A DNA stretch of 64,000 bases, from assembly GCA_035635855.1 (NCBI GenBank), contig DASQAF010000009.1:620001-684000 (forward strand), written 5' to 3'. This document shows positions 28,176 to 35,920 of this stretch, one piece after another. The translations under genes and the position numbers were made by a program. The stretch's first letter is position 1. Every line of letters starts with the position of its first letter. The notes under the pieces were generated by a model. That model made no database searches. It saw nothing but the letters and a program-made list of their open reading frames with translations, and was not told where the DNA came from. The DNA comes from UBA11740 sp035635855 (lineage in GTDB: Bacteria; Acidobacteriota; Blastocatellia; Pyrinomonadales; Pyrinomonadaceae).

Positions 28176-28886
28176 ATGCCCCAGACTCGTCACACTGAGC
28201 GTCACTTTACCGCGGGCGAAACCGTGCGCGACATCGTGATCGGCATGTCTGATGGTTTGACTGTTCCTTTTGCGCTCGCGGCAGGTTTGACTGGCGCGAT
28301 CGCTCAAGCGGGAATTATCGTCACCGCCGGATTAGCGGAAATTGCCGCGGGCTCAATCGCCATGGGGCTGGGCGGATATCTTGCGGCCAAGAGTGACGCC
28401 GAACATTATGCCAAAGAGCGCGAGCGCGAGAAGCGCGAAGTGAAAGAGATTCCCGACGAAGAAAAACGCGAGGTCGCGCAGGTCTTTCATTCTTACGGCT
28501 TAAGCGACGAAGAAAGCGAACCCATCGTCGAAGCCCTCGCAAAGCATCCGCAGAAGTGGGTCGACTTTATGATGCGTTTCGAACTCGGTTTGGAAAAGCC
28601 AGATCCGAAACGCGCTTTGGTCAGCGCTTTCACGATTGCGGTTTCGTATGTGGCCGGCGGCTTGATTCCTTTGGCGCCTTACATCGTTGCCGATTTCGTC
28701 AAACAGATGAGCGTTGCGACCGCGCTGCTGCTTTCTGTCGCGGTGACCCTGGCCGCTCTGTTCGTGTTCGGCTTTATCAAAGGACGCTTTACCGGCACGC
28801 GGCCGCTGCGCAGCGCTCTGCAAACCGCGCTGATTGGGAGTCTCGCCGCCGGGGCCGCGTTTCTGATCGCGCGGCTGATATCATGA
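28176..28886 (+). CDS. VIT1/CCC1-type iron/manganese transporter
   Basis: Membrane protein of 236 aa. The first helix block carries the conserved SDGLTVPFALAAGLTGA; a cytosolic Glu-rich segment (KEREREKREVKEIPDEEKREVAQ) forms the metal-sequestering domain of this family; and three further helices end the protein. It moves Fe2+ or Mn2+ out of the cytosol. The gap to the GDT1 gene is 53 bp, so the two may share a transcript with a joint role in divalent-metal efflux. DUF72 follows by 6 bp. Confidence 0.9.
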   Translation: MPQTRHTERHFTAGETVRDIVIGMSDGLTVPFALAAGLTGAIAQAGIIVTAGLAEIAAGSIAMGLGGYLAAKSDAEHYAKEREREKREVKEIPDEEKREVAQVFHSYGLSDEESEPIVEALAKHPQKWVDFMMRFELGLEKPDPKRALVSAFTIAVSYVAGGLIPLAPYIVADFVKQMSVATALLLSVAVTLAALFVFGFIKGRFTGTRPLRSALQTALIGSLAAGAAFLIARLIS

Positions 28887-28892
28887 GGAGCA

Positions 28893-29603
28893 ATGAACCT
28901 TCACGTCGGCACCAGCGGCTATAGCTACAAAGAGTGGAAGGGCAATTTCTATCCGGAAGATTTGCCGGCGAAGGAGATGCTTTCGTATTATTCGCGCCGT
29001 TTACCCGCGGTCGAGATCAACAACACCTTCTATCGCCTGCCGCAACCGAGCATGATCGAAAACTGGAAAGCTCAGGTGCCGGCGGAGTTTCGCTTCTCGA
29101 TCAAGGCCACGCAGCGCATCACGCACATCAAGCGTCTGAACAACATCGCGGATGAAACGAAATATCTGCTGGAGACGGCGGCGCTGTTGGAAGAGCGCCT
29201 CGGCGTAGTTTTGTTTCAGCTTCCGCCGAACATGAAGAAGGACACGGGCAGGCTCAAAACTTTTCTTGAACTGTTGCCGGCCGATACCCGCACGGCTTTC
29301 GAGTTCCGCCACGAAACCTGGTTCGATGAGGAAACGTTCGGACTATTGCGCGAGAAGGACTGCGCCCTGGTCGTTTCCGATACTGACGAGAAACCGCTGA
29401 CCGAAATCATCAGCACCGCGAGTTGGGGATACTTGCGTCTGCGCCGTACTGCTTACCAGGAAAGCGATCTCACTGAATGGCTGAAGCGGGTTAAGGATCA
29501 GAAGTGGAAAGACGCCTTCGTCTTTTTCAAACATGAAGACGAAGGCATCGGGCCAAAGCTGGCGGCGCGGTTTCTGTCGCTCGCCGCCCTCTCCAAAGGG
29601 TAA
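28893..29603 (+). CDS. DUF72 family protein
   Basis: 236 aa, the standard length. The N-terminus HVGTSGYSYKEWKG is the signature of the DUF72 TIM-barrel family, with FRFSIKATQRITH and FEFRHETWF further on. Function is not established. A GAGGAG ribosome site lies within the end of the VIT gene, so translation is coupled; the family does not otherwise concern metals, to my knowledge. Confidence 0.93.
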   Translation: MNLHVGTSGYSYKEWKGNFYPEDLPAKEMLSYYSRRLPAVEINNTFYRLPQPSMIENWKAQVPAEFRFSIKATQRITHIKRLNNIADETKYLLETAALLEERLGVVLFQLPPNMKKDTGRLKTFLELLPADTRTAFEFRHETWFDEETFGLLREKDCALVVSDTDEKPLTEIISTASWGYLRLRRTAYQESDLTEWLKRVKDQKWKDAFVFFKHEDEGIGPKLAARFLSLAALSKG

Positions 29604-29609
29604 TTCTTA

Positions 29610-31013
29610 ATGAATTCCGCATTACTCCCAGGCATCCAGCGCATCATGCTCTCGCTCGCGGTGGTGATGTCTTCCTGTCTCCTCGCTCAAGCCCAGAACG
29701 AACCGCTTAAGCAATTGCGAGTGGACTATGCCCTGCGTTTTCTCGAGCCGGCGCCGCACATGGCGCTGGCAAAATATTTTCTGGACAATGGCAATCGTCT
29801 GCAGGCCTTCGACATTTTGGAAGCTGCGAGGCGCTCGCGTTTTGAAGAATCAGTTTTCAACCAGGCGTTTCAATTGGCCTTCCGCGGATTTGATTACAGC
29901 TCAGCCGCCGAGACCGCCCTGCTCAAAGAACTCGTTGGGCGTCCGCGATCTGAGGAAGTGATCTTCAAGCTCGCCGATCTCTACATCGCGCGGAGCAACT
30001 GGGCCAGGGCCAAACGGTACTTAGCTGCCGGAATTAGAATTCGTCCTGACGATTTCAAATTCACAAATGGACTGGCTGCGGTCCTCCGAATTGAGGGTAA
30101 TAAGGAAGAAGCGGATCGCCTGATCAAGGACTATGTACGCAGGTACCCTGAATCTGAAGCCGCGGTCGCATTCAAAATCGAAGGATTAATCCAGACTGAG
30201 CCGGCCAGGGCGAAATCAATGACGCTGGAAGCGAGAGCGAAGTTTCCGAAGTCTGGTGGGCTGGCGTTCGACCTAGCCAGAATACTTCACGGCGAAGGAA
30301 AGCTGTCAGAGGCCGAACAGCTTTTTGTGGAGGCGGCCGACCTTTCTCCAAACTCTCCTGACATTCAAGCCTGGACCGGAAGGTTCTTTTTTAAGGTACG
30401 AGGCAATAAGCCCAGGGCTCTGGACTATTACCTAAATGCTTATTTTCTAAACCCGCACACCTACGAGACCGAGTTTGTTGAGTCGCGTATAGCTAAGCTG
30501 AGCGGCGAACTCGCGGAAGCTGAAATAGAAGGGCGGACTAAGGCTGGAATTCCTATCGACAAACTACTGGGCGATATAAATCCAGCGATTGTCGCCCTCG
30601 TTCTCGAGCAAATCTCAGAGAACTGGAAGCCGACTTACCTTGAAGCTGTTATCAAGTGTCTCGATCATGACGACGGGGGCGTTCGCTGGACGGCCACTGA
30701 GGCGATTAAGAAAAATGCGGATCGAACTATCGATGCAAAGATAAGGGCACTCTTGACCGATAGCGATCTGCGCAAGCGAGGCCTGGCCGCTTATTTGGCC
30801 GTTCATTTGTGGCAGAAGGAGAGCTTTCCTATCATTAAGAGAATGTTGACCGAAGAATCTCAGTTGCTGCGGTTCGATGCTGTGTCTGCCCTAATCCTCG
30901 AAGGCGGAGCAGAAGGTCGCCGGATCGCTTATGAGCACGCTGCAAACGAACCCAATCCTACTCTCAAAAAAATGATCGAATCGTCCAGGCAGGGGAAAAA
31001 TAACGGACCGTAG
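29610..31013 (+). CDS. Exported TPR protein with C-terminal HEAT-like repeats
   Basis: 467 aa. A signal peptide spans residues 1-29 (ending LLAQAQ). TPR-like helix pairs run through about 30-310 (FKLADLYIARSNWARAKRYL, LAFDLARILHGEGKLSEAEQ). The last 120 residues read as HEAT repeats (VRWTATEAIKKNA, RKRGLAAYLAVHL, LRFDAVSALI). It probably serves as a periplasmic or envelope scaffold. It begins 6 bp after the DUF72 stop with a weak AAGGGT site, so it may end that operon. Confidence 0.82.
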   Translation: MNSALLPGIQRIMLSLAVVMSSCLLAQAQNEPLKQLRVDYALRFLEPAPHMALAKYFLDNGNRLQAFDILEAARRSRFEESVFNQAFQLAFRGFDYSSAAETALLKELVGRPRSEEVIFKLADLYIARSNWARAKRYLAAGIRIRPDDFKFTNGLAAVLRIEGNKEEADRLIKDYVRRYPESEAAVAFKIEGLIQTEPARAKSMTLEARAKFPKSGGLAFDLARILHGEGKLSEAEQLFVEAADLSPNSPDIQAWTGRFFFKVRGNKPRALDYYLNAYFLNPHTYETEFVESRIAKLSGELAEAEIEGRTKAGIPIDKLLGDINPAIVALVLEQISENWKPTYLEAVIKCLDHDDGGVRWTATEAIKKNADRTIDAKIRALLTDSDLRKRGLAAYLAVHLWQKESFPIIKRMLTEESQLLRFDAVSALILEGGAEGRRIAYEHAANEPNPTLKKMIESSRQGKNNGP

Positions 31014-31102
31014 CGGTGTCCAACTGGAAATGAAAGGGCGCCTCGTCAAGCGACGAAGCGCGCTATGGGGAAAGTTTGGTACCGAAAAAACCAAGCGCGG
31101 CT

Positions 31103-31726
31103 TTACTTGATCTTGATACCGGCGCCGACACGAATATTGTCCTGACGCTTGCCGTTAAAGAAAGTCGGCAAATAATCGACCTGCACCGCGCGCACGTCGA
31201 GATGTTCTCCGGCATGCACGTCCAGACCACCGCCGATGGCCATGGCAAACGCAGTGTCACTCTTGCGACACGACACCAGCGGATCATCAAACTTTGCGCG
31301 CATGTGCGAGATCCCAAACAGAGCGTGCACAAACGGCGTCACGCCGTCAGGCCGCCAGTTATAACGCGGACCGGCCATCAGCTCGTAACGCTGCACTCGG
31401 GCATCAAACGTCCGGCCTGAGTTCCGATCGACGTAACCAGTGGTGGCGTACGTGCCGGTAAAGCTGGTTACAATCCCAATGTGACGGGTTACGTTCTGAT
31501 TGAACTCTGCGTTGAAGCCGTTGTAGGCCTCGCGCTTAGAAGCAAAATCGACCGGATTGCCATTGAAGGTGGCGGTGCCGTTCCGATCTATACGGTCGGC
31601 ATTGTTGTTGGCTCTCTCGTGAGCATAGCCGACATAAAACTCGTAGTACGAATAGTCCTTGTTCTGCGCCAACACCGCGGGCGCACAAATCAAGGCAATC
31701 AGGAGCAAGAGAAAGAATCTTGTCAT
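31103..31726 (-). CDS. Outer-membrane beta-barrel protein
   Basis: 207 aa. Signal peptide 1-20 (cleavage after VLAQ). The mature part begins DYSYYEFYVGYAHER and shows alternating hydrophobic/polar beta strands (VTSFTGTYATTGYV, YELMAGPRYNWRP), the pattern of the small eight-stranded OmpA/porin-like barrels. It ends RVGAGIKIK, not with the classical aromatic residue. AAGGAGG precedes the ATG. Monocistronic, convergent with the TPR/HEAT gene. Confidence 0.83.
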   Translation of the reverse strand: MTRFFLLLLIALICAPAVLAQNKDYSYYEFYVGYAHERANNNADRIDRNGTATFNGNPVDFASKREAYNGFNAEFNQNVTRHIGIVTSFTGTYATTGYVDRNSGRTFDARVQRYELMAGPRYNWRPDGVTPFVHALFGISHMRAKFDDPLVSCRKSDTAFAMAIGGGLDVHAGEHLDVRAVQVDYLPTFFNGKRQDNIRVGAGIKIK

Positions 31727-31861
31727 TCGGGGCGGCCTCCTTGTCCTCTGCTGTGCTGGAAAACTGGGATTTACGGTTAGATTAATACTACCAATCTGGA
31801 AAAATTCCCAGATATTTCGCGCGATTGCCCCTTTTTATTCTGAGGGACAAACAAAAACAAG

Positions 31862-32638
31862 ATGCACCAGTCTTCATACGTATCGCGAACCAGCGGCCGG
31901 ATCTTACTCAGCGGTCTGATGCTCATATGCGCCGTTGCTTTGGTGCAGGCCCAGAGTTCCAACGACGTAAAAGAGGCCCAGCGGCTCGCGCGAGTGGCGC
32001 AAGTGGCCCGACAGCAGGGCCGCCTCGAAGATGCCATCCGGGCCTATCAGACGATTGCCATTGTCGCGAAAAGTACTCCCGCGATTGCCGCGAACGCACA
32101 CTTGAGCGCCGGCAACATCTACATGGCTTTGGGAAAGTACGAAGAAGCCGCGGCGGCTTTTCGCCACTCACTGTCGCTGGATGCAAGTTCCGCTGAAGCC
32201 CAAAACAATCTGGGAGAAGCGCTGGGTGAGCTGAAACAATTTCCGCGGGCCCTCGAAGCTTTTCAACGCGCGGTCGCGCTCGATGGCAGGTTTCTCAAAG
32301 CGCGTTACAACATGGGCGTGACTTACGATCACATGGGCCAGCTAAAATACGCCGAGTTTGTCTATCGCATACTGATTCGCGATTTTCCAGACTTTGTCCT
32401 GGCGTACGACAGTCTGGCGGTAACGCTTTCAAAATCCGGACGCGCGCGTGAGGCGATTGCTCTACACGAAAAAGCCATCAGTCTGGACGCCAAAGAACCT
32501 TCCTTCTATTACAACTTCGCAGTCAGCTATCTCGTGCTTGGCGATCTGAAACGCGCGCGCGAGCAGCAGCAAAAACTTCGCAATCTGGATCCGGCGATGG
32601 CTGAACATCTGGCCATGGTGATCGCCAAACACCAGTAG
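31862..32638 (+). CDS. Exported TPR protein
   Basis: 258 aa with a signal peptide (residues 1-31, ending LVQAQ). It consists almost wholly of about six TPR units: LEDAIRAYQTIA, YEEAAAAFRHSL, FPRALEAFQRAV, YAEFVYRILI, AREAIALHEKAI, LKRAREQQQKL. Tandem TPRs bind partner proteins; such small exported forms are frequent in Acidobacteriota. Convergent with the metallothionein gene, the gap holding a repeat element. Confidence 0.85.
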   Translation: MHQSSYVSRTSGRILLSGLMLICAVALVQAQSSNDVKEAQRLARVAQVARQQGRLEDAIRAYQTIAIVAKSTPAIAANAHLSAGNIYMALGKYEEAAAAFRHSLSLDASSAEAQNNLGEALGELKQFPRALEAFQRAVALDGRFLKARYNMGVTYDHMGQLKYAEFVYRILIRDFPDFVLAYDSLAVTLSKSGRAREAIALHEKAISLDAKEPSFYYNFAVSYLVLGDLKRAREQQQKLRNLDPAMAEHLAMVIAKHQ

Positions 32639-32647
32639 CGCAGGCGG

Positions 32648-32745
32648 GGAAAGACTAAGGCACAAAAAAGCACAAAAGGATCAGGACGGCTCGCGGAAAA
32701 CCCTGGCCGTTCTTGCGCCTTTTGTGCCTTTTTGCGGCAAGAATT
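32648..32745. repeat. CACAAAA-word inverted repeat between convergent genes
   Basis: The left arm (AGGCACAAAAAAGCACAAAAGG) pairs with the right arm (CCTTTTGTGCCTTTTTGC) around a GGATC...CGTTC centre. It lies 3 bp from the metallothionein stop and 10 bp past the TPR stop, so in either direction it could act as a transcript end. Confidence 0.75.
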
Positions 32746-32748
32746 GCC

Positions 32749-32898
32749 TTAGAAGTTTCCCTGACACACGTCGTGCCCACAGTCGCAATCCAGCTCGATT
32801 GTCTGGCCGGTGCCTTCGCAGGAAGCGCTACAGTATTTCCCGTCGGGTTGCGGCGGGCATGTGCACGGTGGGTTCTTGCATTTTTCTTCGTCAGCCAT
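32749..32898 (-). CDS. Bacterial metallothionein (49 aa)
   Basis: Short gene of 49 codons with a perfect AGGAGG ribosome site 6 bp before the ATG. The product has eight cysteines (positions 7, 12, 14, 23, 27, 38, 40, 45) and His42. The order C-x4-C-x-C, then KYCSASC, then CDCGHDVC follows the bacterial metallothionein family of cyanobacterial SmtA and pseudomonad BmtA, in which Cys and His bind a Zn4 cluster. The central KYCS..C block matches the zinc-finger-like part of SmtA; I see no other role consistent with this. No smtB-type repressor gene adjoins. Two metal transporters lie 4-5 kb away. Confidence 0.85.
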   Translation of the reverse strand: MADEEKCKNPPCTCPPQPDGKYCSASCEGTGQTIELDCDCGHDVCQGNF

Positions 32899-33159
32899 GA
32901 TTCCCTCCTAAACGTCTGCGGTAAACAAATTGAATAACGGGATGCAGAGCTTAACATAATTCGACTCGATTTGGTTATAGCAGGGTCAGTCAGTACTGGT
33001 GGGCTGCGCAAATCAATCGCAACTAAGCGCAAGCCCGTCAAGGAAGCGCACAGTTACAGACCCCGGAGGCTGCTTGATAATGTGGACGTAGTTGCGTCAT
33101 CCGACATTCACTCGATAACATCGTCCGCGAAATTCATAGTCTTATCTGGAGAATCAATA
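32899..33159. other. Upstream region of the metallothionein and of the methyltransferase scar
   Basis: No gene seen. The minus strand must hold the metallothionein promoter. A TATAAC box exists near 32973 on that strand, but I cannot pair it with a convincing -35. I looked for an SmtB/ArsR 12-2-12 operator and saw no clear one. Confidence 0.35.
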
Positions 33160-33289
33160 ATGAACGCACAAACGGCTGTCGCGCACCGGGGAAGAGTTTC
33201 GCGCGCTTTACCAAGCAGCCGGCTTTCGCCTGACGCGCGTTGTGCCTACTGATTCGCTTTTCAGCGTGATCGAAGGGTTACGAGTTTAG
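33160..33289 (+). pseudogene. Remnant of SAM-dependent O-methyltransferase with internal deletion
   Basis: From 33173 to the TAG at 33287 a frame without a start reads RTGEEFRALYQAAGF, then RLTRVVPTDSLFSVIEG, which is the usual C-terminus of hydroxyneurosporene-type O-methyltransferases. Just ahead, an ATG at 33160 with the upstream GGAGAATC resembles an intact gene start but is in another frame (+1) and stops after 30 codons. I infer that the start and the last 35 codons survive and the middle (about 280 codons) has been deleted. Confidence 0.55.
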
Positions 33290-33346
33290 GGAGCTGGGCC
33301 AGATGGGCTCTGGCCCAGACACTGTGGGTGAGGACACGTTGGCAAC

Positions 33347-35032
33347 TCACTTTGGTGCGCCGCGTTCCTTCAGCACGTTCACCACGTCGTTGTTTTCGGC
33401 TTCGAGCGCCAGCGCCAGCGCGGACTTTCCGTTGGTGTCTTTCGCGGTAAGATCGGCGCCCGCGTTGAGGAGCACTTTGACGTTTTCAACCTGGCCACTA
33501 ATCGCGGCCCGCAACAGTGCGGTGCGGCCTTCCTTATCTTTGGCGTCAATTTGCGCGCCGGCATAGATAAACAGCAAGACCGTTTTTTCCGATCCCCTTT
33601 CAGCGGCAAAGAGCAATGCGGTATCTCCGTCATTGTCGCGCGCGTCGATCCTCGACCTGTTTAGGAACAACTCCGGGACGCGTGGATCTTCGTTGAATGC
33701 GGCCAACATCAATGCGGTTCTGCCATCATCGTCTATCAGACCGGTATCGGCGCCGCGCTCAATCAGGGTCTTGACCTTCTCAAAGCTACCAGCGGCCACG
33801 ATTGTCATCAGGGCGGTCTGACCTTCATCATTTCTGGCATTCACGTCTACGCCGGCGTCTATCAGGAGTTCGATGGTTTCCGCGCTGTTGCTTCGCGCCG
33901 CGGCAAACAACGCCGTCTCTCCCGCGCTGTTGGTCGCATCGATCCGGCTACCTGCTCTTATCAATTCAGTTAACATGGCCGGCTTTCCGGAAGCCGCAGC
34001 ATTCATGAGAGGGCTGACGCCGTCATCGTCTCGTGAATTTAGTTTCGCGCCCGCGGAAATCAAGTCGCGAACGAGCTCAGGCGTCGAAGTGTCAGACAAA
34101 AACATTAGCGCCGTTTTGCCCCAACTGCTCCTGACGTTTACCTGGGCGCCGGCGTTCAGGAGCACGGCAACGATTTCCCGATTGCCGTGCTCGACGGCCT
34201 CTCCCAACGGAGTGGATCCCCGCGCCTCGTCGGTTTCGTTAAGACGGTCGTCCGTGTAGGCCAACGCACGGACCTTTTCCACGTCGTTTTCAGAGACCGC
34301 TTTATGCAGGGGGTTGTCGACGATGATTAAGGATGCCATCGCTCCTCCCATCATGGACATCATTCGATCTTGTAGCGTCACATCAAGTCGAACCGCGGCA
34401 TTTGGTTTCACGGGAACATGGTCTCTCGATGTAGTGAAGTTGCGCTTTCGGATCCAGAGCAAATAATCTCCTGCTGGTAAAGACTCAAAGAAGTATTCGC
34501 CATTGTGGGTCGAGGTTGTGTTCCGTTCTTCACCAGTTTCGCGATCCACCAGCACCACGGTCGCGTCGGAAATCAACGCTCCCTCTGATGAAGTTATCGT
34601 GCCCCAAACCCGGGCAGAAAATTCGTCGGTTGTGATTTCACGATCATAATCTGTCTGGACCAATTCAACCGACACGCCAGCCTGGCCTCCGGTCGAAACG
34701 GGTTTCGTCTGCGCGGCCGCGCTCGACAAACTCAGCGTCGCCGTAAACGCTCCCGCCGCGATCCGCGAAGCTCGCCGGCTGATGAGATGAAACTTCTCCG
34801 GGACTGTGCGGCTGACTATTCCGCCATCGGGTCTTTGGATGAAGCGGACGCAGAGACGACCCTGCGAACGCGCGACCAAACGCATTGCTTCGTGGCGCGT
34901 CATCGCCGAAAGATCTGTGACGTGCAAACTGCAGTGTTCGCAGAAGCGCACTTGATCATTGCCGATCATCGAGTCCCAATCGGCGTCACAGGGTGCAGGA
35001 ATTGTAATTCGATCGAAAGAACGTACTGGCAC
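33347..35032 (-). CDS. Ankyrin-repeat protein with Cys-rich N-terminal domain and carboxypeptidase-regulatory-like domain
   Basis: 561 aa from a GTG with an AAAGGAG site 6 bp before it. Residues 10-80 form a small Cys-rich module (Cys15, Cys31, Cys34, Cys61; RFCEHCSLHVTDLSAMTR and GRLCVRF) that recurs at the front of many acidobacterial and planctomycete proteins. A hydrophobic segment (88-105) then anchors or exports the protein. Residues about 140-215 form a CarboxypepD_reg-like fold. From about 230 to the end run some nine ankyrin repeats (GETALFAAARSNSAETIELLIDAG and similar, each about 33 residues). Probably a membrane-linked protein-interaction scaffold; partner unknown. Confidence 0.85.
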   Translation of the reverse strand: MPVRSFDRITIPAPCDADWDSMIGNDQVRFCEHCSLHVTDLSAMTRHEAMRLVARSQGRLCVRFIQRPDGGIVSRTVPEKFHLISRRASRIAAGAFTATLSLSSAAAQTKPVSTGGQAGVSVELVQTDYDREITTDEFSARVWGTITSSEGALISDATVVLVDRETGEERNTTSTHNGEYFFESLPAGDYLLWIRKRNFTTSRDHVPVKPNAAVRLDVTLQDRMMSMMGGAMASLIIVDNPLHKAVSENDVEKVRALAYTDDRLNETDEARGSTPLGEAVEHGNREIVAVLLNAGAQVNVRSSWGKTALMFLSDTSTPELVRDLISAGAKLNSRDDDGVSPLMNAAASGKPAMLTELIRAGSRIDATNSAGETALFAAARSNSAETIELLIDAGVDVNARNDEGQTALMTIVAAGSFEKVKTLIERGADTGLIDDDGRTALMLAAFNEDPRVPELFLNRSRIDARDNDGDTALLFAAERGSEKTVLLFIYAGAQIDAKDKEGRTALLRAAISGQVENVKVLLNAGADLTAKDTNGKSALALALEAENNDVVNVLKERGAPK

Positions 35033-35339
35033 TGCTGGCTCCTTTCAAATGCTGACCCTTTGATCGGAGAGCCTGGGGAGAAGCTCTGTGTTTGTAACGC
35101 AGAGTTAGACATCAAGCCGGAGCAAATGTTCCGGCACTAAGCTTGCTCAACTTTAAAGACGAACCTGAGGAGGTGCTCGACGTTGGACCGCTTTGCTCGA
35201 CTTACCTGAATCGCGAGCCTGGGGAGAAACTTCGAGATTTGTCGCCTGAGATGCTCTTGAGGTCGAGCATGGTTGTTAGCGTCAGAGAAATGTTTGCAGA
35301 TTCGATTCGAAAACTTGCAGGTCGTGTGGAGGTGTTTTA
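35033..35339. other. 307-bp gap upstream of the ankyrin and 157-aa genes
   Basis: Divergent upstream region. A 65-codon frame (35143-35340, TTG start, no ribosome site) overlaps the next ATG by one base (TAATG). The element GAGCCTGGGGAGAA occurs twice (35069-35082, 35216-35229). I see no family resemblance in the 65-aa frame and give it only low weight. Confidence 0.4.
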
Positions 35340-35340
35340 A
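35143..35340 (+). CDS. Possible 65-aa leader protein (doubtful)
   Basis: A frame of 65 codons whose stop overlaps the next start as TAATG, the layout of coupled genes. The start would be a TTG without a ribosome site, and the product (rich in Glu, Leu, Arg) resembles nothing I know. It might equally be the 3' remnant of a larger gene. Low confidence. Confidence 0.25.
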   Translation: MLNFKDEPEEVLDVGPLCSTYLNREPGEKLRDLSPEMLLRSSMVVSVREMFADSIRKLAGRVEVF

Positions 35341-35813
35341 TGAAAACTTCGGCTGCTAACTATGGAGCTTTGACTGGCAAAGGAAGAGAGAGCGCAGGGG
35401 TCTTGTTCGTTTTGGTTTTCTTGACTGCCGCGATGATCGCGACTTGTTCCCAAAGCTACGCGCAGAACGTCGGGGTTCTGACGAGGCCGAACCGAATCGG
35501 CGAGACCTCGTCGCCAAGTCGAGTCTTTGTGCGCTCAAAGTCGCTGCTGGTCCGGGCCGCGGTGGTGGAAGACAAACTGCTCAAGCGCCCCGAGTTCACT
35601 CAGCTCGGTTTTGTGATCACGCGCGACGAGTCCGTCGCCGATCTGATCCTCGAATTGCGCCATGATTTGCTCACCAAGTATGTGTTCAGCGTCGTAGACA
35701 CCAAGACACAAACGCTTTTAGCCAGCGGAAAAGTCAGTTCGCTTGGCGGCACAGTGGCGGGAAAAGTCGCGAAGCGCTTTGTCAGAGATATGGCGCGAAT
35801 GCCGGCGCCGTAA
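35340..35813 (+). CDS. Small exported protein of unknown function
   Basis: 157 aa with a clear GGAGGTG site before the ATG. Residues 20-42 are a signal peptide (LFVLVFLTAAMIATCSQSYAQ, preceded by a basic region). The mature part has RVFVRSKSLLVRAAVVEDKLLKR and ends in a segment (VVDTKTQTLLASGKVSSLGG) that resembles the surface-exposed lipoprotein-like proteins with a TolB-like or LpoB-like fold, but the match is too weak to name. Convergent with psuG. Confidence 0.75.
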   Translation: MKTSAANYGALTGKGRESAGVLFVLVFLTAAMIATCSQSYAQNVGVLTRPNRIGETSSPSRVFVRSKSLLVRAAVVEDKLLKRPEFTQLGFVITRDESVADLILELRHDLLTKYVFSVVDTKTQTLLASGKVSSLGGTVAGKVAKRFVRDMARMPAP

Positions 35814-35853
35814 CCCAGGGTCTCTCAATTGAGTCCAAAAATTTACTTTGTGG

Positions 35854-35917
35854 TTCGTGTGGATTCGTGGATCGACTCTGTATTCCTGCCAAAAAACGAT
35901 CCACGAAATCACACGAA
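35854..35917. repeat. Inverted repeat TTCGTG/CACGAA between convergent genes
   Basis: Arms of 21 bp at 35854-35874 and 35897-35917 pair with two adjacent mismatches. It fills the gap between the 157-aa protein gene and psuG, both ending here. Confidence 0.8.
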
Positions 35918-35920
35918 ATG

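Noticed and set aside
34787..35140. 117-aa plus-strand frame ahead of the 65-aa frame
   Set aside because: Most of it is antisense to the ankyrin-protein N-terminus, which is well supported by its domain.
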